In this document: piece after piece, positions 11,401 through 23,459 of the stretch
How the letters are laid out: every line of letters starts with the position of its first letter
Position numbering within the stretch: position 1 is the first letter of the stretch
Assembly (NCBI RefSeq): GCF_029784155.1
Contig: NW_026598378.1
Location: 1-64,000, forward strand
Direction: 5' to 3'
DNA: 64,000 nt
DNA from: Uranotaenia lowii
Lineage: Eukaryota > Arthropoda > Insecta > Diptera > Culicidae
Program-made: the position numbers and the translations under genes
The notes under the pieces: model-generated
Seen by the model: the letters and a program-made list of their open reading frames with translations, nothing else
Told to the model about the DNA's origin: nothing
Database searches by the model: none

Positions 11401-12660
11401 TCTCTTTCCAGCCCCCATCCCTGCTTTCAACATGCAACACGTAAGATGACGCGACTGTATTCTTGAGCTCCAATCCCGGAATGGTCCCAATTGCAATAAC
11501 AATGCCTAACTCGATTTCAACTGTTTAAAGTTTCAACAAAAGCACCACAAACGATGCAATATAAAATAATCGAATCACCCATTCTTGCTTCCTTGCACTC
11601 GGGGAAAATCTCGGAAAACGACTCGGCACGGTAGCTTTGCTCCGGATTCCCAGAAAGCCAACCCAATCAAATTTGTCATCAAAAGTGGCAACGAAAGCAA
11701 TCAAACATTTTCGTTTTCCCCTTTTCCCCATTTTCAAGTCACCATGCACCAGGCTCTTGAATACATATCTACAATTTTATCTGTGTACTTTCCCGCAACT
11801 GAATGTTTTAATAGAGTGGGTATAACATTTTTTGAAATAAAAGTTTGACGTCATTTAAGAATTTCTATTTTCTCGCATCGCCAGAGGGCTTAAAATGTCT
11901 TTAAAACGTTCCAATATGCCGGGGATTGTAGTTTGTTATATTTATCTTTGCCCCATAACTTAGGCTACTGTCCACCCTCACAGAAGCTTTCAGCAGCCAT
12001 TCAGGGGCAAAAAAAATGAAAGAAAGAAAGGAAAACTCATTTTACGCCCGATCTTCAACAGCTTCAACAAACCTTTCAACGTTGTAGATACGCGCGCATT
12101 GTGGAATTGCATCCAACGTTCAGCCGCTGCGCTTTGTCGCAACCGTCATCCCAAATCCTTCTTTCGAAAGCCGGCTCTGCTGCTTGGAGTTTAGCTGTGT
12201 GTGCTGGTCGGAAATTTAAGCTCCCTGGGATATTGCCATGGTAACGCTCTGGGATCATCATCAGTGCTACCGGAATACCAACGTCGATGATGGCAGCAGA
12301 AATAATGACGATGACGATTCTTGATGACCCTTGGTTTGAAACTCGGGTGCACCCAAAAAGGGGGGATGAAAGTGTGGGTGGCAATGATGAGACACACTTT
12401 GGTGGTACACTATTTGGATTTCACACCCATTCACTTCACACATAACGACTCTGCACCTCGTTTCGAGCGGGTTTCGGGTGGATGCATTGGGGCAAGGAGG
12501 GGAGGGGGATGTCACGTGACGTCAGCAATTCTGCACATCTGTGCCACCCTTTGTCAGTGTGATTGTAAGGGAATGCAACAAATGCTCCTCAATTTTCGGA
12601 GCCGTCCTTTTCAATTTGAACCCGGGCAAATGGGGGTATTTCCATTCAAGAAGTTTCCTT
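11401..12660. other. Less AT-rich, apparently single-copy non-coding region
   Basis: Base composition is visibly more balanced than in the neighbours, and none of the repeat families of the window appears. No convincing coding frame or splice structure was found. Such islands may hold regulatory sequence; see the motif at 12511-12524. Confidence 0.35.
12511..12524. promoter_or_regulatory. Overlapping E-box and CRE-like palindromes
   Basis: GTCACGTGACGTCAGC contains CACGTG (12513-12518), the bHLH-type E-box, overlapping TGACGTCA (12517-12524), the CREB/ATF site. Both are exact consensus palindromes. No nearby transcription unit is identified, so function is a guess. Confidence 0.35.
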
Positions 12661-13837
12661 GAATGGGGTTTTAAATTTTCCCTTGATTTAATTTAGTTTG
12701 AGGTTTGAAAATTACAATGTTGCACAGATTTCTTTTACATTTGAAAGGTTTTAACTACACTAAAATAGCAATCCTAGGTATCAAGACAAATTTGTAGATT
12801 CAACTCTATACAGCCACTAGATTGTGCGAAAAAATCATGGGACAATTACAAGAAAGGTTATGAGTAACTAAATTAATTGCTGCTTTCTGATCCATCAGAA
12901 CGATAAGTTTTGATCACACTTACACTTTAGAATTGATTGATTATGGAAAATTTTATAGTTTCAATGATTTAACTTGAGTTTAGAAGTCTGTAAAAAATAT
13001 TTTTATCCAAATACTGAACCGTGATATTTTGTTTTGATTTCTGATTGACAGTTTTTTTTATCATATGGATTATTGTACCAAAAATTGGGATATGATAAAT
13101 TTGATTTGTAAAATGTAAGAAAAGTTTTTTGCCAAAAAATTCGAAAATGATTTTCATTAAAACATTAAGGACCAGGAAGGATTTCATGCCAGAAAACAAA
13201 GTTCGGCATTCTGTAACTTTGAAAGCTCTGGATCTTATTCTACTTATTAAATATTTTTGAGTTACGGAAAGCGTTGTGATTGATTTTATAGAATAAAGTT
13301 TCATTAGGGGAAAGTGGGGTAACGTGGGCCACTCAAAATATCTCTCTCTGTGTGTTGAGATAAAAATCTCAACTGTTACCGTAGTCGCTTTGCGTGAGCA
13401 TGTTTTTCTATAAGTTGTTGACTTATGTACGCATCATATGCTTCTTTTATTTAACTAGCATGGAAAAATGTACTTACATAATTAAACAAACACCCGCAAA
13501 ATTGCATCCGTAGGAGACCTAAAGTACATAACAAAAATATGCTCATTAGAACGCTGCAAGCATTGTATGGAAATTTCAAATTCTTAATTTTTTACACCTC
13601 CCATAACTTTTTTTTGGTTGTTTTTGCTTCCAGAAATAGCAACAAAATTTTCTGAAGCGATCCATTCAGTCCTGATTTAGCGCAAAAAGTTTTAATTTTG
13701 TATGAAAATTTGTATAGGAAAACTATTTTTTTTCTTCAAAAATCGCCAGAGATGTTCTGAAACATCCAAAAAATTCAACTTTGGATGAAAAATATTTCTT
13801 GATTTTTGCAGTACAATTCATGTGAGCAAAGCACAAC
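12661..13837. other. AT-rich non-coding stretch with an old repeat copy at 13166-13310
   Basis: 13166-13310 is a diverged copy of the sequence at 7960-8110. The rest shows no gene, element ends or RNA. Confidence 0.35.
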
Positions 13838-14329
13838 CAAGGCCGTGCAACCAGAGGGTCCCCCCCGGGTTAAGCGGTTTAACACCCCCCGTCCCCCCAA
13901 GAAGATTTCTTTTAAGTAAAATTTTCAGTTCAGAAATAAATTTACCGCAGTAACGAGAAACTACTTGACCCCAAAAGGTATTTAAAAAGAAGTGTTAAAA
14001 AACAAGTCCAAAAAATTTTATCACGGAGTTTACACTTATACCATTCTAGTCCAAGATTTATCTTTGTGACATTTTACAAGTTGGAATTATTTTTAATCGT
14101 AAAATTCGAGTGTTTAGTGTTTAAACTCAAATTTTGACAATTAAAAACTCTAACTCGTCTTAAGAATGGTTTTTTAGGAAGAGAAACTTAACAAGCTCAG
14201 ACCATTTAAACTTCAAAATTCATTGATCTAATACATATCCAACATAAACTGGTAGCCTTATGACAGTTGTTTACTACTCACGAGTTAACAGAATATTTAA
14301 GCAAAAAACTTTTAACACTTATTATCTAT

Positions 14330-15050
14330 TGTTATTTATTTATTGTTATTTATTGGTCACTGTCTACGGCAATTTAATGTCATACAGACTGATTACTTAA
14401 TCTTATCTTAAAACTATCTTTACTTACATTGAAATCAAAATATACATACACTTGGTTGAACAATTTACAAGATATGTCAAACGGGTTATAAAATTCGTTC
14501 CTACCATAGTTCAATCTCAGAGGCTCAAAACCCCGTAAGGAACGAGAAGGTACATGAAACGGTATCATTTCCACGAGGCTAGCACTATCAATATTACCGG
14601 ATATGACGTCGAATATAAACAGACGACGAAGTAGTGTAATACGTGAACCAATCGGTTCGATGTTTAAAATTCCACATCGAGCATGGTAATGTGGTAGGCG
14701 TTGAGGTTCGTTCCATGGTAGGTTAGGCAGTGCATATCTCAGGAATCGCTTTTGAACTGACTCGAGTAGCTTCAATCCTCCGATCGTGTTTGGTGCCCAG
14801 ACTTGAATATTGTACTCCAATCCACAGCGAACAAGCGAGCAATATAAAGCTTTGAGAGTTGTAGTGTCACTGAATCCTTTGGTATTCCTGACCAAAAATC
14901 CTAGCACTGTTTTTGCTTTGGCCACCGTTACAGCTAAATGTTCCTTGAATGATAGCGACTTATCTACAATAACACCGAGATCTCGAATAGACTCAACTTT
15001 TTCAATAGCCACGTTATCAGCTGTGTATTGATGCGAAATTGCAACCCAAC
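14330..15050 (-). mobile_element. 5'-truncated non-LTR retrotransposon (Jockey/CR1-like)
   Basis: The minus strand carries the last third of a reverse transcriptase frame, a short 3' UTR after the stop at 14380, and a tail of AATAAATAAC-type short repeats at 14330-14350. Truncation at the 5' end (near 15050) and a simple-repeat tail are usual for this class. It lies inside the hAT element 13838-16997 and so inserted later. Confidence 0.75.
14380..15012 (-). pseudogene. Non-LTR reverse transcriptase, C-terminal fragment
   Basis: The 210-codon frame begins in VAIEKVESIRDLGVIVDKSL, the conserved block after the palm in Jockey/CR1-like elements (consensus around DLGV-D--L-F--H). SLVRCGLEYNIQVWAPN and a region of LPNLPWNEPQRLPHYHARC follow, as in these families' C-terminal domain, ending before the 3' UTR. 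The catalytic palm (YxDD) is missing because of 5' truncation. Homology seems to extend a few codons upstream of 15012. There is no RNase H domain. It cannot act alone. Confidence 0.8.
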
Positions 15051-17005
15051 TTTTTTACTAGTCCCTTTTTTCTTAAAAATAAATCGTTTGTCATAAAAAT
15101 GTTTATGTTTTTTTCAAATAATCTTAAAAAAACAGATTTGTTTTTTATTTTTTGTTCTTCTCAATACTAACCCCCACATTCAAAAAGGGTTTTAAACTAT
15201 AAAGGGCCACAAAATTCATATCTTTTTGAGGTGCAATTAATTAGCTAATTTTGAATAATTTTTGCCCCTAAATCCAAACAAGCAAATAAGGTTTTTTTTT
15301 CTATCAGCTTGTGTTTTTTAAATAACTTTTGAAAGTATTTAAATTAAAAATAATTAAAGATATTTCTGCGATTTTTTTTGACAATATTGTAAAAGTAAAA
15401 CAGTGCAAAAATTCAAATAATATTTTTTTAAATCACTAATTAACTTTTTCCAACACCGCAAGTAATATCGAATTCTGCAAACAAAGTTTAAAAAATTTTT
15501 GTTTACTTTTCACCATTCTGTAAATTATGGGAATTGATAGAATTTTTGAGGAAGTGGAATCCAATCGTTTTGCAGTCTTCAATAAATTTGTTGAATGAAA
15601 CGAAACCTTTCTTAAACTTCCTTTTGTAGTGTCAGTAATAATTGTAATGATCATTATCATCATGTATCATTTAATTTTTTTTTAAATATTAGAACTTAGA
15701 ATTTGAAACAGTTGGTACTCTGAAATTATAATATTAAAGCTAAAGATTATTGTTTGATTGAATGAATGAGAATGAACAAACACGGAATTAGCTTTTGTCT
15801 TTTATGTAGTTCATTAGTTATCTATTAATGATTTAACTCAAACTGTTTCATTTTTAAATGCCACCCAAAGCTAGCGGGAAAAGGCAATTCTGACAAAATA
15901 TTTGAATTTAGGACGCCAAAAGATTCCAAATCATTAAAAAATGCTATTCTTTAGAGTTGGCTATTAATTTGTACAAAAAAGGTTTTAACGTGGTCATCAT
16001 TTTTAATTGATTTTTTTAAATGTGATAAACTAATTTGTTTGTTTTTCAATTTTGAATGTTTGTGTTCGAAAAACTTAATTTTCTTGTAAGTATATCAATC
16101 TTAAACATTGTTCGTACCTTTTGTCCTTGGGATTCAATGTTTTAATTGACGGCAACAAAATGTTCAGAGCTTAATTTTTTTTAAATCTGATCATGATTTT
16201 TCAAATAATCTAAAAGTTCGAAAATGATTCGAAGCAACTTTAGAGCTAAATTTAAATGCGCAATGATTACTAATCACTCAAAACTGTCCACACGTTTCCG
16301 AGATGTTTGGATTTTGATAAGTGTCGTTTTAAAACAACTTTAAATGATAAATTGAAAAAAAAATTAATAGTTTCTTCAGTTTATCAAATGAAATTCAATC
16401 ACAAACTACGTGTATGAAACCAATTCGCTTGCGTTTAATCGTGATTCAACATATTAATTTTTCCATATTCAAGATATATCCGCAGATTTTTTTCAATCAA
16501 TTGAATTTAAAAGACTGCCTAAAATGTATTTTCAAGATAAATTTCTTATTCATAATAAGGATCATTATTTTGAATCATTTATTAATGTCTTTCCGGAAAA
16601 AAGTAATTAAAACTGTGGAGCCAAAATTGCTGTTCCTTGGAGTTGTATATTTGATTTTACAAAAAAGGTTTTAAATTGGTAAACATTTCTATAAATTATT
16701 TTATAAAAAAATGAATCTTTTTCATCTTCATGTTTATTTTTTTAATTTTCAAACAAATCTACCGAATTTTAAGGCTCTACTAACAAGATTTTTTGAAATT
16801 TTGATTCCATTTAGTTTTGTATCGTGACTGTAGAATTAATCATTTTTCCGAGTTTAAGTGATGGTCATAAGCAGGAAAATTGTTCAAGATATCAATTTCC
16901 TATTGTGTATTGTGTATTTTTGGAATTTTTATTAGGTATATTTCTAAGTTTGAGTTTTAAAAACCCCCTCCATGGACGGGTCCTTCGCAAGGGCCTGAGC
17001 ACAAC

Positions 17006-18388
17006 CCTAACTTATACCCCAGACAAGTTATTCGATGTTACACAATTTTTTTTTCTTTTTTTTTGATTTTTTTTTTAATTTTTGCGTTTTGATTTGCTTG
17101 TTTGAAAGCTGTGTAGCCGTAGGATGAGAATAGAAAATCTAAAAAAACAGCTTTACATTGCCAGAGAATTAAATGATTTAAATAATCTTTGCAAAAACAA
17201 TTCATGCAATTATTAATAGCTCTAGCAAGAAAAGTCTACCATTTTTAAATACTTTTCAATGGATTCAGATTTTTTTTAAATGGTTATAACTTTTTTCATA
17301 AAATGCTTAGCTACTTTTCATGCTAGCATAAAAATGAAGCTTAAGAATATTCAAAACCAAAAATTACAGACCAACTTCATTTCAAGCTTATTTGAATTTT
17401 CTGGATGAGTTAATGTGCAAAAATTTCTTCTTCCATACAAATTTCCATACACAATAGAAATGAAACGCGTTGCGCTAATTCAGGAATCAACCAAATCATC
17501 TCAAATTTTACACTGATGCTTGGTGACCCAAAAGGCATCGAAAAAACATATGGGAGTAAAAATTCATTTTTTTGCAGCGGTCTAATGTATACTTAGCCAA
17601 CCGAGGGGTCTTAAAAGTTAAGTTTTGCTAAAACTCATTACTTTCCAAAATTAGCTAGTGAATAGGGGAAAGTCTTTTGGCAATGAAAACTTGACCAAAA
17701 ATGGATGATTTTTGAATGATTTTAAACGAAACTTCCCTGACCCGAGGTGCTTAGAGATTAAAAACTGACCTCAAATCAACTCAGTCCAACGCACAATATC
17801 CAATAGAACACGAAATTATTGCGCAGGCTGTAGCCTACACCCTACGTTCAAGTCTTCCAAGCTAACGGTTAAAACTTACTGGCCCAATACTCCCGGGAAC
17901 TAGCTCAGTAGCAGGAGACCCCTGAACTGTGTCTCAGGGTCGGCTTACTACTGGGTAAACGGACTGAACGCGGAACAAAATCTAACGGGGTAAGCTACGG
18001 AGTTTCTTGCCAAATCAAAAGAGTTAATTGAAACTTGGACTTTCATTGACTTTTACTCGTGGGATTTATTATTTGCTTCAAAAAGTGTGGGTGTGGGTGA
18101 GTATTTAATGTGGTTCAGGGGCACTTCTTATATGGGGTGTACATACCGTCGACGGATTTTCTTTGCGTTGGCGCGCTTCAGGATCCTGCTCGTTGTACCG
18201 ATGCTCGATGATGCTGTTGAACTCCTGCTTGGATGACCAAGAGTTCGCTTCGTGGCTAGGGTTGACTGTCCAAAATAAAGTTTTTTGGACTGTTGGAGTT
18301 TTCTTTATGGCGTCTTCCTCTCCTGAGCGGTTAAGGCCCTTGGGCCTGAGACAACTCTCCTTGGTAATTATGGCACCAAGGGACCAGA
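17006..18388. other. Non-coding; 17820-18388 is less AT-rich, unclassified repeat-like sequence
   Basis: Up to about 17800 the sequence is AT-rich and featureless. From 17820 it becomes GC-richer and continues in the same style after the hAT insertion (20335-20700), so the hAT split a pre-existing unit of unknown nature, possibly part of an older retroelement. No recognisable coding frame was found. Confidence 0.35.
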
Positions 18389-18396
18389 GAGACAGG

Positions 18397-20326
18397 CAAG
18401 GCCGGATTAAAGGGGGGGCAAAAGGGGCAATTGCCCCGGGCCCCCCGGCTCAAGGGGCCCCCCGAGGGAAAAACATGACTTTAATCATACTACCTAAATT
18501 TCTACAAATAAATGAAAAGTTATCAAAGCTAAAAAATCGGAATGAAAACTAGAAATATAACAACAAAAGGGGACCGTAAATTAATATCTAGAAAAGTTTT
18601 CCTCTAACATAAATTAAGGGGGTCCTTAGAGTAAGCAATGAAGAAGTTCTTCCGCATTTTTCGGGATGAGAACATCAAAATCTTGGTAATGAAATTCAAA
18701 ATTTTCAACCAAAAATCTAAGAAAAAAATTTAAACCGAATTCGAAAAAAAAATTAAGAAAAAAATGAGGAAAAATACCTCAAATTTTAATTTTTTTACCG
18801 ATCTGTCAGTCAGGATATTTTTTCAGGATCTCCTCATTTTCATTCCATACAAACGTCTTGCACAATTATAATGTTTATTTTTACGTTAACTTTCCAAGTA
18901 ATGGTTACTGCTCTAAAATAGCAGCTAATTTCGTCAAAACTGGCTCACAGTAGCTAAGAGAGAACAGAGAAGCTTTATGATAAACATCTCAGAATTTTGC
19001 GCGGGCAGTATCCGGGTTTATACCGGGTATTATTAAAACTTTTCACTTTTCAATCATTTTTATTTGAATAACCGATGGTTGATAAATTCTAATTTCCTCC
19101 CAATTTTTGTAAACAAAATCTATTAAAAAACTGTAGTTGAGTAAATTGCGCCAATCGACAGTTTCTGTCTTAGGTTAAAAATTCGTATTGAAACATTTTC
19201 AACAGATTAAACCAATATTTTCCCATCCACTGAAGTAAATATCCTGAATTTAAATGATAAAATTTAGTTTTTAAATGATCATCCTCAAATTATCATTAAA
19301 ACGATCTCATACTTGAGTTGCTAATATCGTTGAGTGATTCTTTTAACAAGAATATTTCTATGTTTTTTCCATCTGATATTTTTCCAGATTCAAGTCTTGT
19401 GTTGTTTCTTCAGTTATTGGGGTTCAGTTTCATGGTTTTTCTAAATTCTGAGAACTTAGAATCTTTGTTTAAGGTACTTAACTCATTTGGATTTCTTATC
19501 TGTTTTTTTTTTCAATGAGAACTGATTCTGTATTTTAAACATTTAATCTCTATTCTGATATATTTATCAAACGGTTTTCTTCCACTTCTACCGTTTTGGC
19601 TTTGGAGGCATCGAATGAAACTTTTGTTACATTTGGAATAACAATTTGATAACATTTTTTTTTTTTGAAATACACGTTTGGTTCAATTTCTGCTGTGATT
19701 TTAACTTTAAATCTTTATTTTTTATATTAAATTCATATTTCGTTTCTCAAACTTGATTTGAAATAATGATTTAAATATGAGACACTGAATTTTGGTTGTG
19801 AAAATAACCTAATTTAAAGTTTTGAATTTTTCAACTCTTATATCTCTATAGAGTTTGATTTTAATTATTTTTTTTATTTTTTTTAATTTTGTGTTCTATG
19901 TTTCAAATCTTCATAATACTTTCCATTTGTCAAAAGGTGAAAATTCCTCTACGATCAATGATGAAACGAAAAACATTTGAAATATCTATCCGGTCATTTT
20001 TCTAAATCAGAGAATTTTAGTTGGTGATAAGAGTATAAACAAAGAGAATAAAATTTTGCATTTGGAAGCTCCAATCAGAGCTTTTATTTTTGAGAAATTT
20101 CTAAACTCTTCCGCAATGTTCGTACTTGTTAAATTAACAATTTTTATTTGAAGATACCAGAAACAAATTTCTAAAACGAAAGAGAATATATTGAACCCAT
20201 CTCCAGTTCTTTTACACGTTTAAAATGTTTCGTATTCTCTGGGATAGCATTTGAAAAAAAAAACGAATCATAGGGGCCCCCCGAAAAAAATTGCCCCGGG
20301 CCCCCCGATGGCTTAATCCGGCCATG
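18397..20326. mobile_element. hAT-type non-autonomous element, 1.9 kb, with 8-bp target duplication
   Basis: GAGACAGG flanks both ends (18389-18396 and 20327-20334). The inverted ends are CAAGGCCGGATTAA and, reversed, CATGGCCGGATTAA. Next to each end is a run of G/C tracts (GGGGCAATTGCCCCGGG, GGGGCCCCCCG) and the interior is very AT-rich. No coding frame is present. Related sequence is found at 51424-53060 (same orientation) and 53257-54680 (opposite orientation). Confidence 0.85.
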
Positions 20327-20334
20327 GAGACAGG

Positions 20335-20860
20335 TCTTTTACGGGTTAGGCGTAGACAGTCAAAGACTGCCTAGGCCGACTCGTGTGTGGTGTGAGGTCG
20401 TGGTTTCCCTTAGAAAACCAATCAAGGATTAAAAGGTCCTAGAATTGAATCAGATTCACAAGTTACGGATCATTTCCACTCCATACCAGTAAATTTTACC
20501 TGAATGATCCAAGTTTGTCGGACTCTTACAGCCACTTAATTATAACGGAAATACTTAAAACACTCACAACATTTACACACGAACGCCAAGATGAAAATGA
20601 CACATAACGGAAGCTGAGTCATCTTCCTCTTTGCCCATACTCCTATGCCAACCCTTTTTTGCCCCACTGTTCATAGTACCATGAACACCCTCTATGAAGC
20701 CCGCCCGTCTAAATCTAATAATACATGTTTTCGAATGTTTAAAAATGCTCATTCTAGCTAGTATAATAAATAATCCCTATTATCCTAAACATAAATTCAA
20801 CAAAATACACAACAGCTCACCTATAACGATTTACAACATTTGAAAAAAAAAACTAATACC
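20335..20860. other. Continuation of the unit split by the hAT, then AT-rich sequence
   Basis: 20335-20700 resembles 17820-18388 in composition and joins it if the hAT and one duplication copy are removed. No gene recognised. Confidence 0.3.
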
Positions 20861-20869
20861 TTTTGTAAC

Positions 20870-21050
20870 AACAGTTACACGGTCATGAGATCGAATCTGG
20901 ATTACAGCATACATAGTACATTTCCTGTGGATTTGTGGTTTGAGCATTTGTAAGATGGTAGCCATCATATCCTCGAAAGATGTACGCCTAGAGTTAAGTA
21001 AAAAGAATCTCTTCGAGGAAACATCAAGTTTCTATTATTTTATTAGGTCT
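20870..21050. repeat. Interspersed repeat family, copy 1
   Basis: This is about 180 bp sharing CGGTCATGARATCGAATC, GATGTACGCYTAGARTTAAG and ATCTCTTCGAGGAAACAT with 23290-23450. The phrase GAGATCGAATC resembles a tRNA B box, so a SINE origin is possible but unproven. Confidence 0.6.
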
Positions 21051-21113
21051 TCTCAGCAAATAATTTTTTTAAATATAAATCCCTAAACAATTACTAATTA
21101 TTAGATATATAGA

Positions 21114-21163
21114 AGAAATACAAGTAAAGATTAAAAAAAAATTTAATCTTTACTTGTATTTCT
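21114..21163. repeat. Perfect 22-bp-stem hairpin
   Basis: The arms 21114-21135 (AGAAATACAAGTAAAGATTA...) and 21142-21163 are exact reverse complements with a short A-rich loop. The context is AT-rich, with no associated gene. Confidence 0.7.
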
Positions 21164-21639
21164 TTGTTTGGTAAAATGGATCGCTTAAAGGCTTTCTAAA
21201 AGATCGTTTCTCTAAGTTGTCACAATAAAAATTCTTTCTTATACTTAAGATGTTATTTAGAGGTTGAGCTTCAGGAATCCCAGAATTTACGTAACTTTGA
21301 ATCACCCCTTAATATGTATTGGATTAACAACTAGAATTTGCCATTATTATTGTAATAATATGATATAATATGATACTATTGATTCCACTTACTTTTAGTA
21401 AAAATTTGCTCAAAAACTGCTATTCTAAGGAATACAAAATCTAGGTGTACAATTGTAAATTTTCATACTTCCAAGCTAAGAAACTAAGAAAAGCTAAAAC
21501 TAAGAAAACGAGTATCCCAGGCGTTGTAAGTGTGAAAATATTATCAAAAACCACAACAGATAAAATTAGCCAACGACACTTGATTACTTTTTTATTTTGA
21601 GAACTGATCTGTGAAAGGTTAATTTTTTATCATGAGAAA

Positions 21640-21740
21640 AAGCTTGCCAGATTGCTCGGTTTTCTCTGGATTGGCCCGATATTTTTTGCAAAACTTGGTA
21701 AAATTCCGGTTGCCCGGATTTCAATGAAAAACCTCCAAAC
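21640..21740. repeat. CCCGG-motif interspersed repeat, another copy
   Basis: GCCAGATTGCTCGG, GGCCCGATATT and TTGCCCGGATTTCAATGAAA match the remnants at 7800-7870 and 61836-61880. Confidence 0.5.
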
Positions 21741-22269
21741 TATATTTTTCATATCAAAGAGAACATAAAATCAAATTGAGTTGAAAATTTATGAGTCCAA
21801 AACGATAATTTTTGCGTCAGTTTAAGGTTTTTTGGAAGACTGAAAAACGATTTGAAATCTGCTAATAAGTTTTTGTAAAAAAAATGTATCAAGTATTTTT
21901 TCCGTTTTGATTTTTTTTGTGTAACTAGCTGATTCAGTACGAACTCCGTTTCACTTTTGTTGCATAAAATATTAAACAGTATTTATTAATCAATTCTTTT
22001 GTTTGTCTACCAGTGAAGTTCAAAACCATTGAAAAAATATAAAATAGTTGATATGTATATTTTCCGTCGTCTACAAAATTCGAAATCAGGAATCGATTGT
22101 CCGTCCTGTAAAACTCCCACACATGAAAATTCGTCTCGTTCCGATGCCAAAGAACTACATTGTTTTTTTTTTCACTTTTACGATCTTTATAGTTTTCTGT
22201 TACAGTATATCATTAACAAAATAGTTTCAAGTCAATCGTAGGCCAGCTATCGAATTTTTTATCAAAGAC

Positions 22270-22760
22270 TACTCATAACCTTCAGCACAGACCAATCTAC
22301 GATGGTTTTGACCACTTTATTCAGTCTTTTTGCCAAATTTTTTGATGGAACCTACAGGCTTCACATGTTTTCTCTAACACGATTTGGTAAGAGCCCAAAA
22401 AGGGTCAACCGGTCTCGTTGTAGGACAATTTGGTGGACTTATCTCATTTGGTACGATCTGGACTTTATTGAATTAGTACCGAGCCATCGTGTCCTTCGAG
22501 TAGTAAACTAATGGAAAACCATGTCAAAACTCTGGGACGTAAACAGCTGTATTCATTATGTCAGTGGTCACAAACGCAATGCCAAACGCATGCCACTTTC
22601 ACATATGGCTTTGTCTCGTCAACAGGCGTTGACCAGGCGTTGGCCATCCAGAACAGTGTAATACTGGTCACCCGGAAGCGTTTTGTAATCAAACTTGCAA
22701 TAGGTTTCGTTGTCAATGATAATGAATATCAAATTTCCACACAGCAGTTGACAGAAGCAG
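22270..22760 (-). pseudogene. Tc1/mariner transposase fossil
   Basis: On the minus strand DNETYCKFDYKTLPGDQYYT, the block around the first catalytic Asp in DD37E-like mariners, is followed by short homologous patches in changing frames: VYYSKDTMARY, then VPNEISPPNCPTTRP directly followed by VDPFWALTK. The last block normally reads RPIEKFW; here the catalytic Glu position holds Asp. Several stops and frameshifts interrupt it. No terminal repeats were found. Confidence 0.75.
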
Positions 22761-23284
22761 CTTGTTTTTGACTCCGCATTTCCTTTTTCTGCTTTTTATA
22801 AATCACTAGCTGGCCTTGCTCGGGTTTGCAGAAAATATAAATCAAAATAAGTCGTTTGACTTTACGAAATTTTGGTAGCTTTGTATTCAATGTGTTTTAT
22901 ATATTTATTCTGAGAAAATTTTACCCATGTTGTGCCATTTATGTAAGCTTTGAAAGTTTTGTAAGTGTTTTTCAAGTTTTGATAGAGAATATTTACTGTG
23001 TTTCCCTTTTTCACTTATAATTATGAGGTTCGTATTCATAGAAATTAAAAATAATTTCCCTTGAATGCTTTTTTATTTCATTTGGCCTTCTATTTTTTTA
23101 TCTTTAAATGATTTGGTAAACTATATTTTTATCATTCCCACTCCCCATCTAATGAAATCTCTTTTGGAGATGATCTCCTCGGACGCTATATGCCAAATGC
23201 TCCCCCGTATGCTATATTCATGTTTTATTTGCCCAGAAAATTCTAAGAAGGCTTCCGAAACGTGCCGCAGCTTTGGCTTTCAAG

Positions 23285-23450
23285 TCTTCCAACGGTCATG
23301 AAATCGAATCCCAGTCACGGCATACACAGTAAACTTTCGTGGTTTAAGTATTTGTGAGATGCTAGCCATCATATACTTGAAAGATGTACGCTTAGAATTA
23401 AGAGAAGAAATCTCTTCGAGGAAACATTAAGTTTCATTGAGATCCTGCAT
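23285..23450. repeat. Interspersed repeat family, copy 2
   Basis: Same family and orientation as 20870-21050. The B-box-like phrase here is GAAATCGAATCCC. Similarity runs through ATCTCTTCGAGGAAACATTA. Confidence 0.6.
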
Positions 23451-23459
23451 GTGTTTGTA

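Larger units (their letters stand above)
13838..16997. mobile_element. hAT-type element, 3.2 kb, with 8-bp target duplication
   Basis: The 8-bp sequence AGCACAAC lies directly outside both ends (13830-13837 and 16998-17005). The element begins CAAGGCCGTGC and ends GCAAGGGCCTG, an imperfect inverted pair. CA/TG ends and 8-bp duplications are hallmarks of the hAT superfamily. No transposase frame remains. A truncated non-LTR retrotransposon (14330-15050) is nested in it. GC-rich subterminal patches (13855-13910 and 16965-16995) contrast with an AT-rich interior. Confidence 0.75.

Noticed and set aside
12076..12662. Several overlapping frames of 68-113 codons
   Set aside because: They appear because the region is GC-richer; none has a domain and they overlap on both strands.
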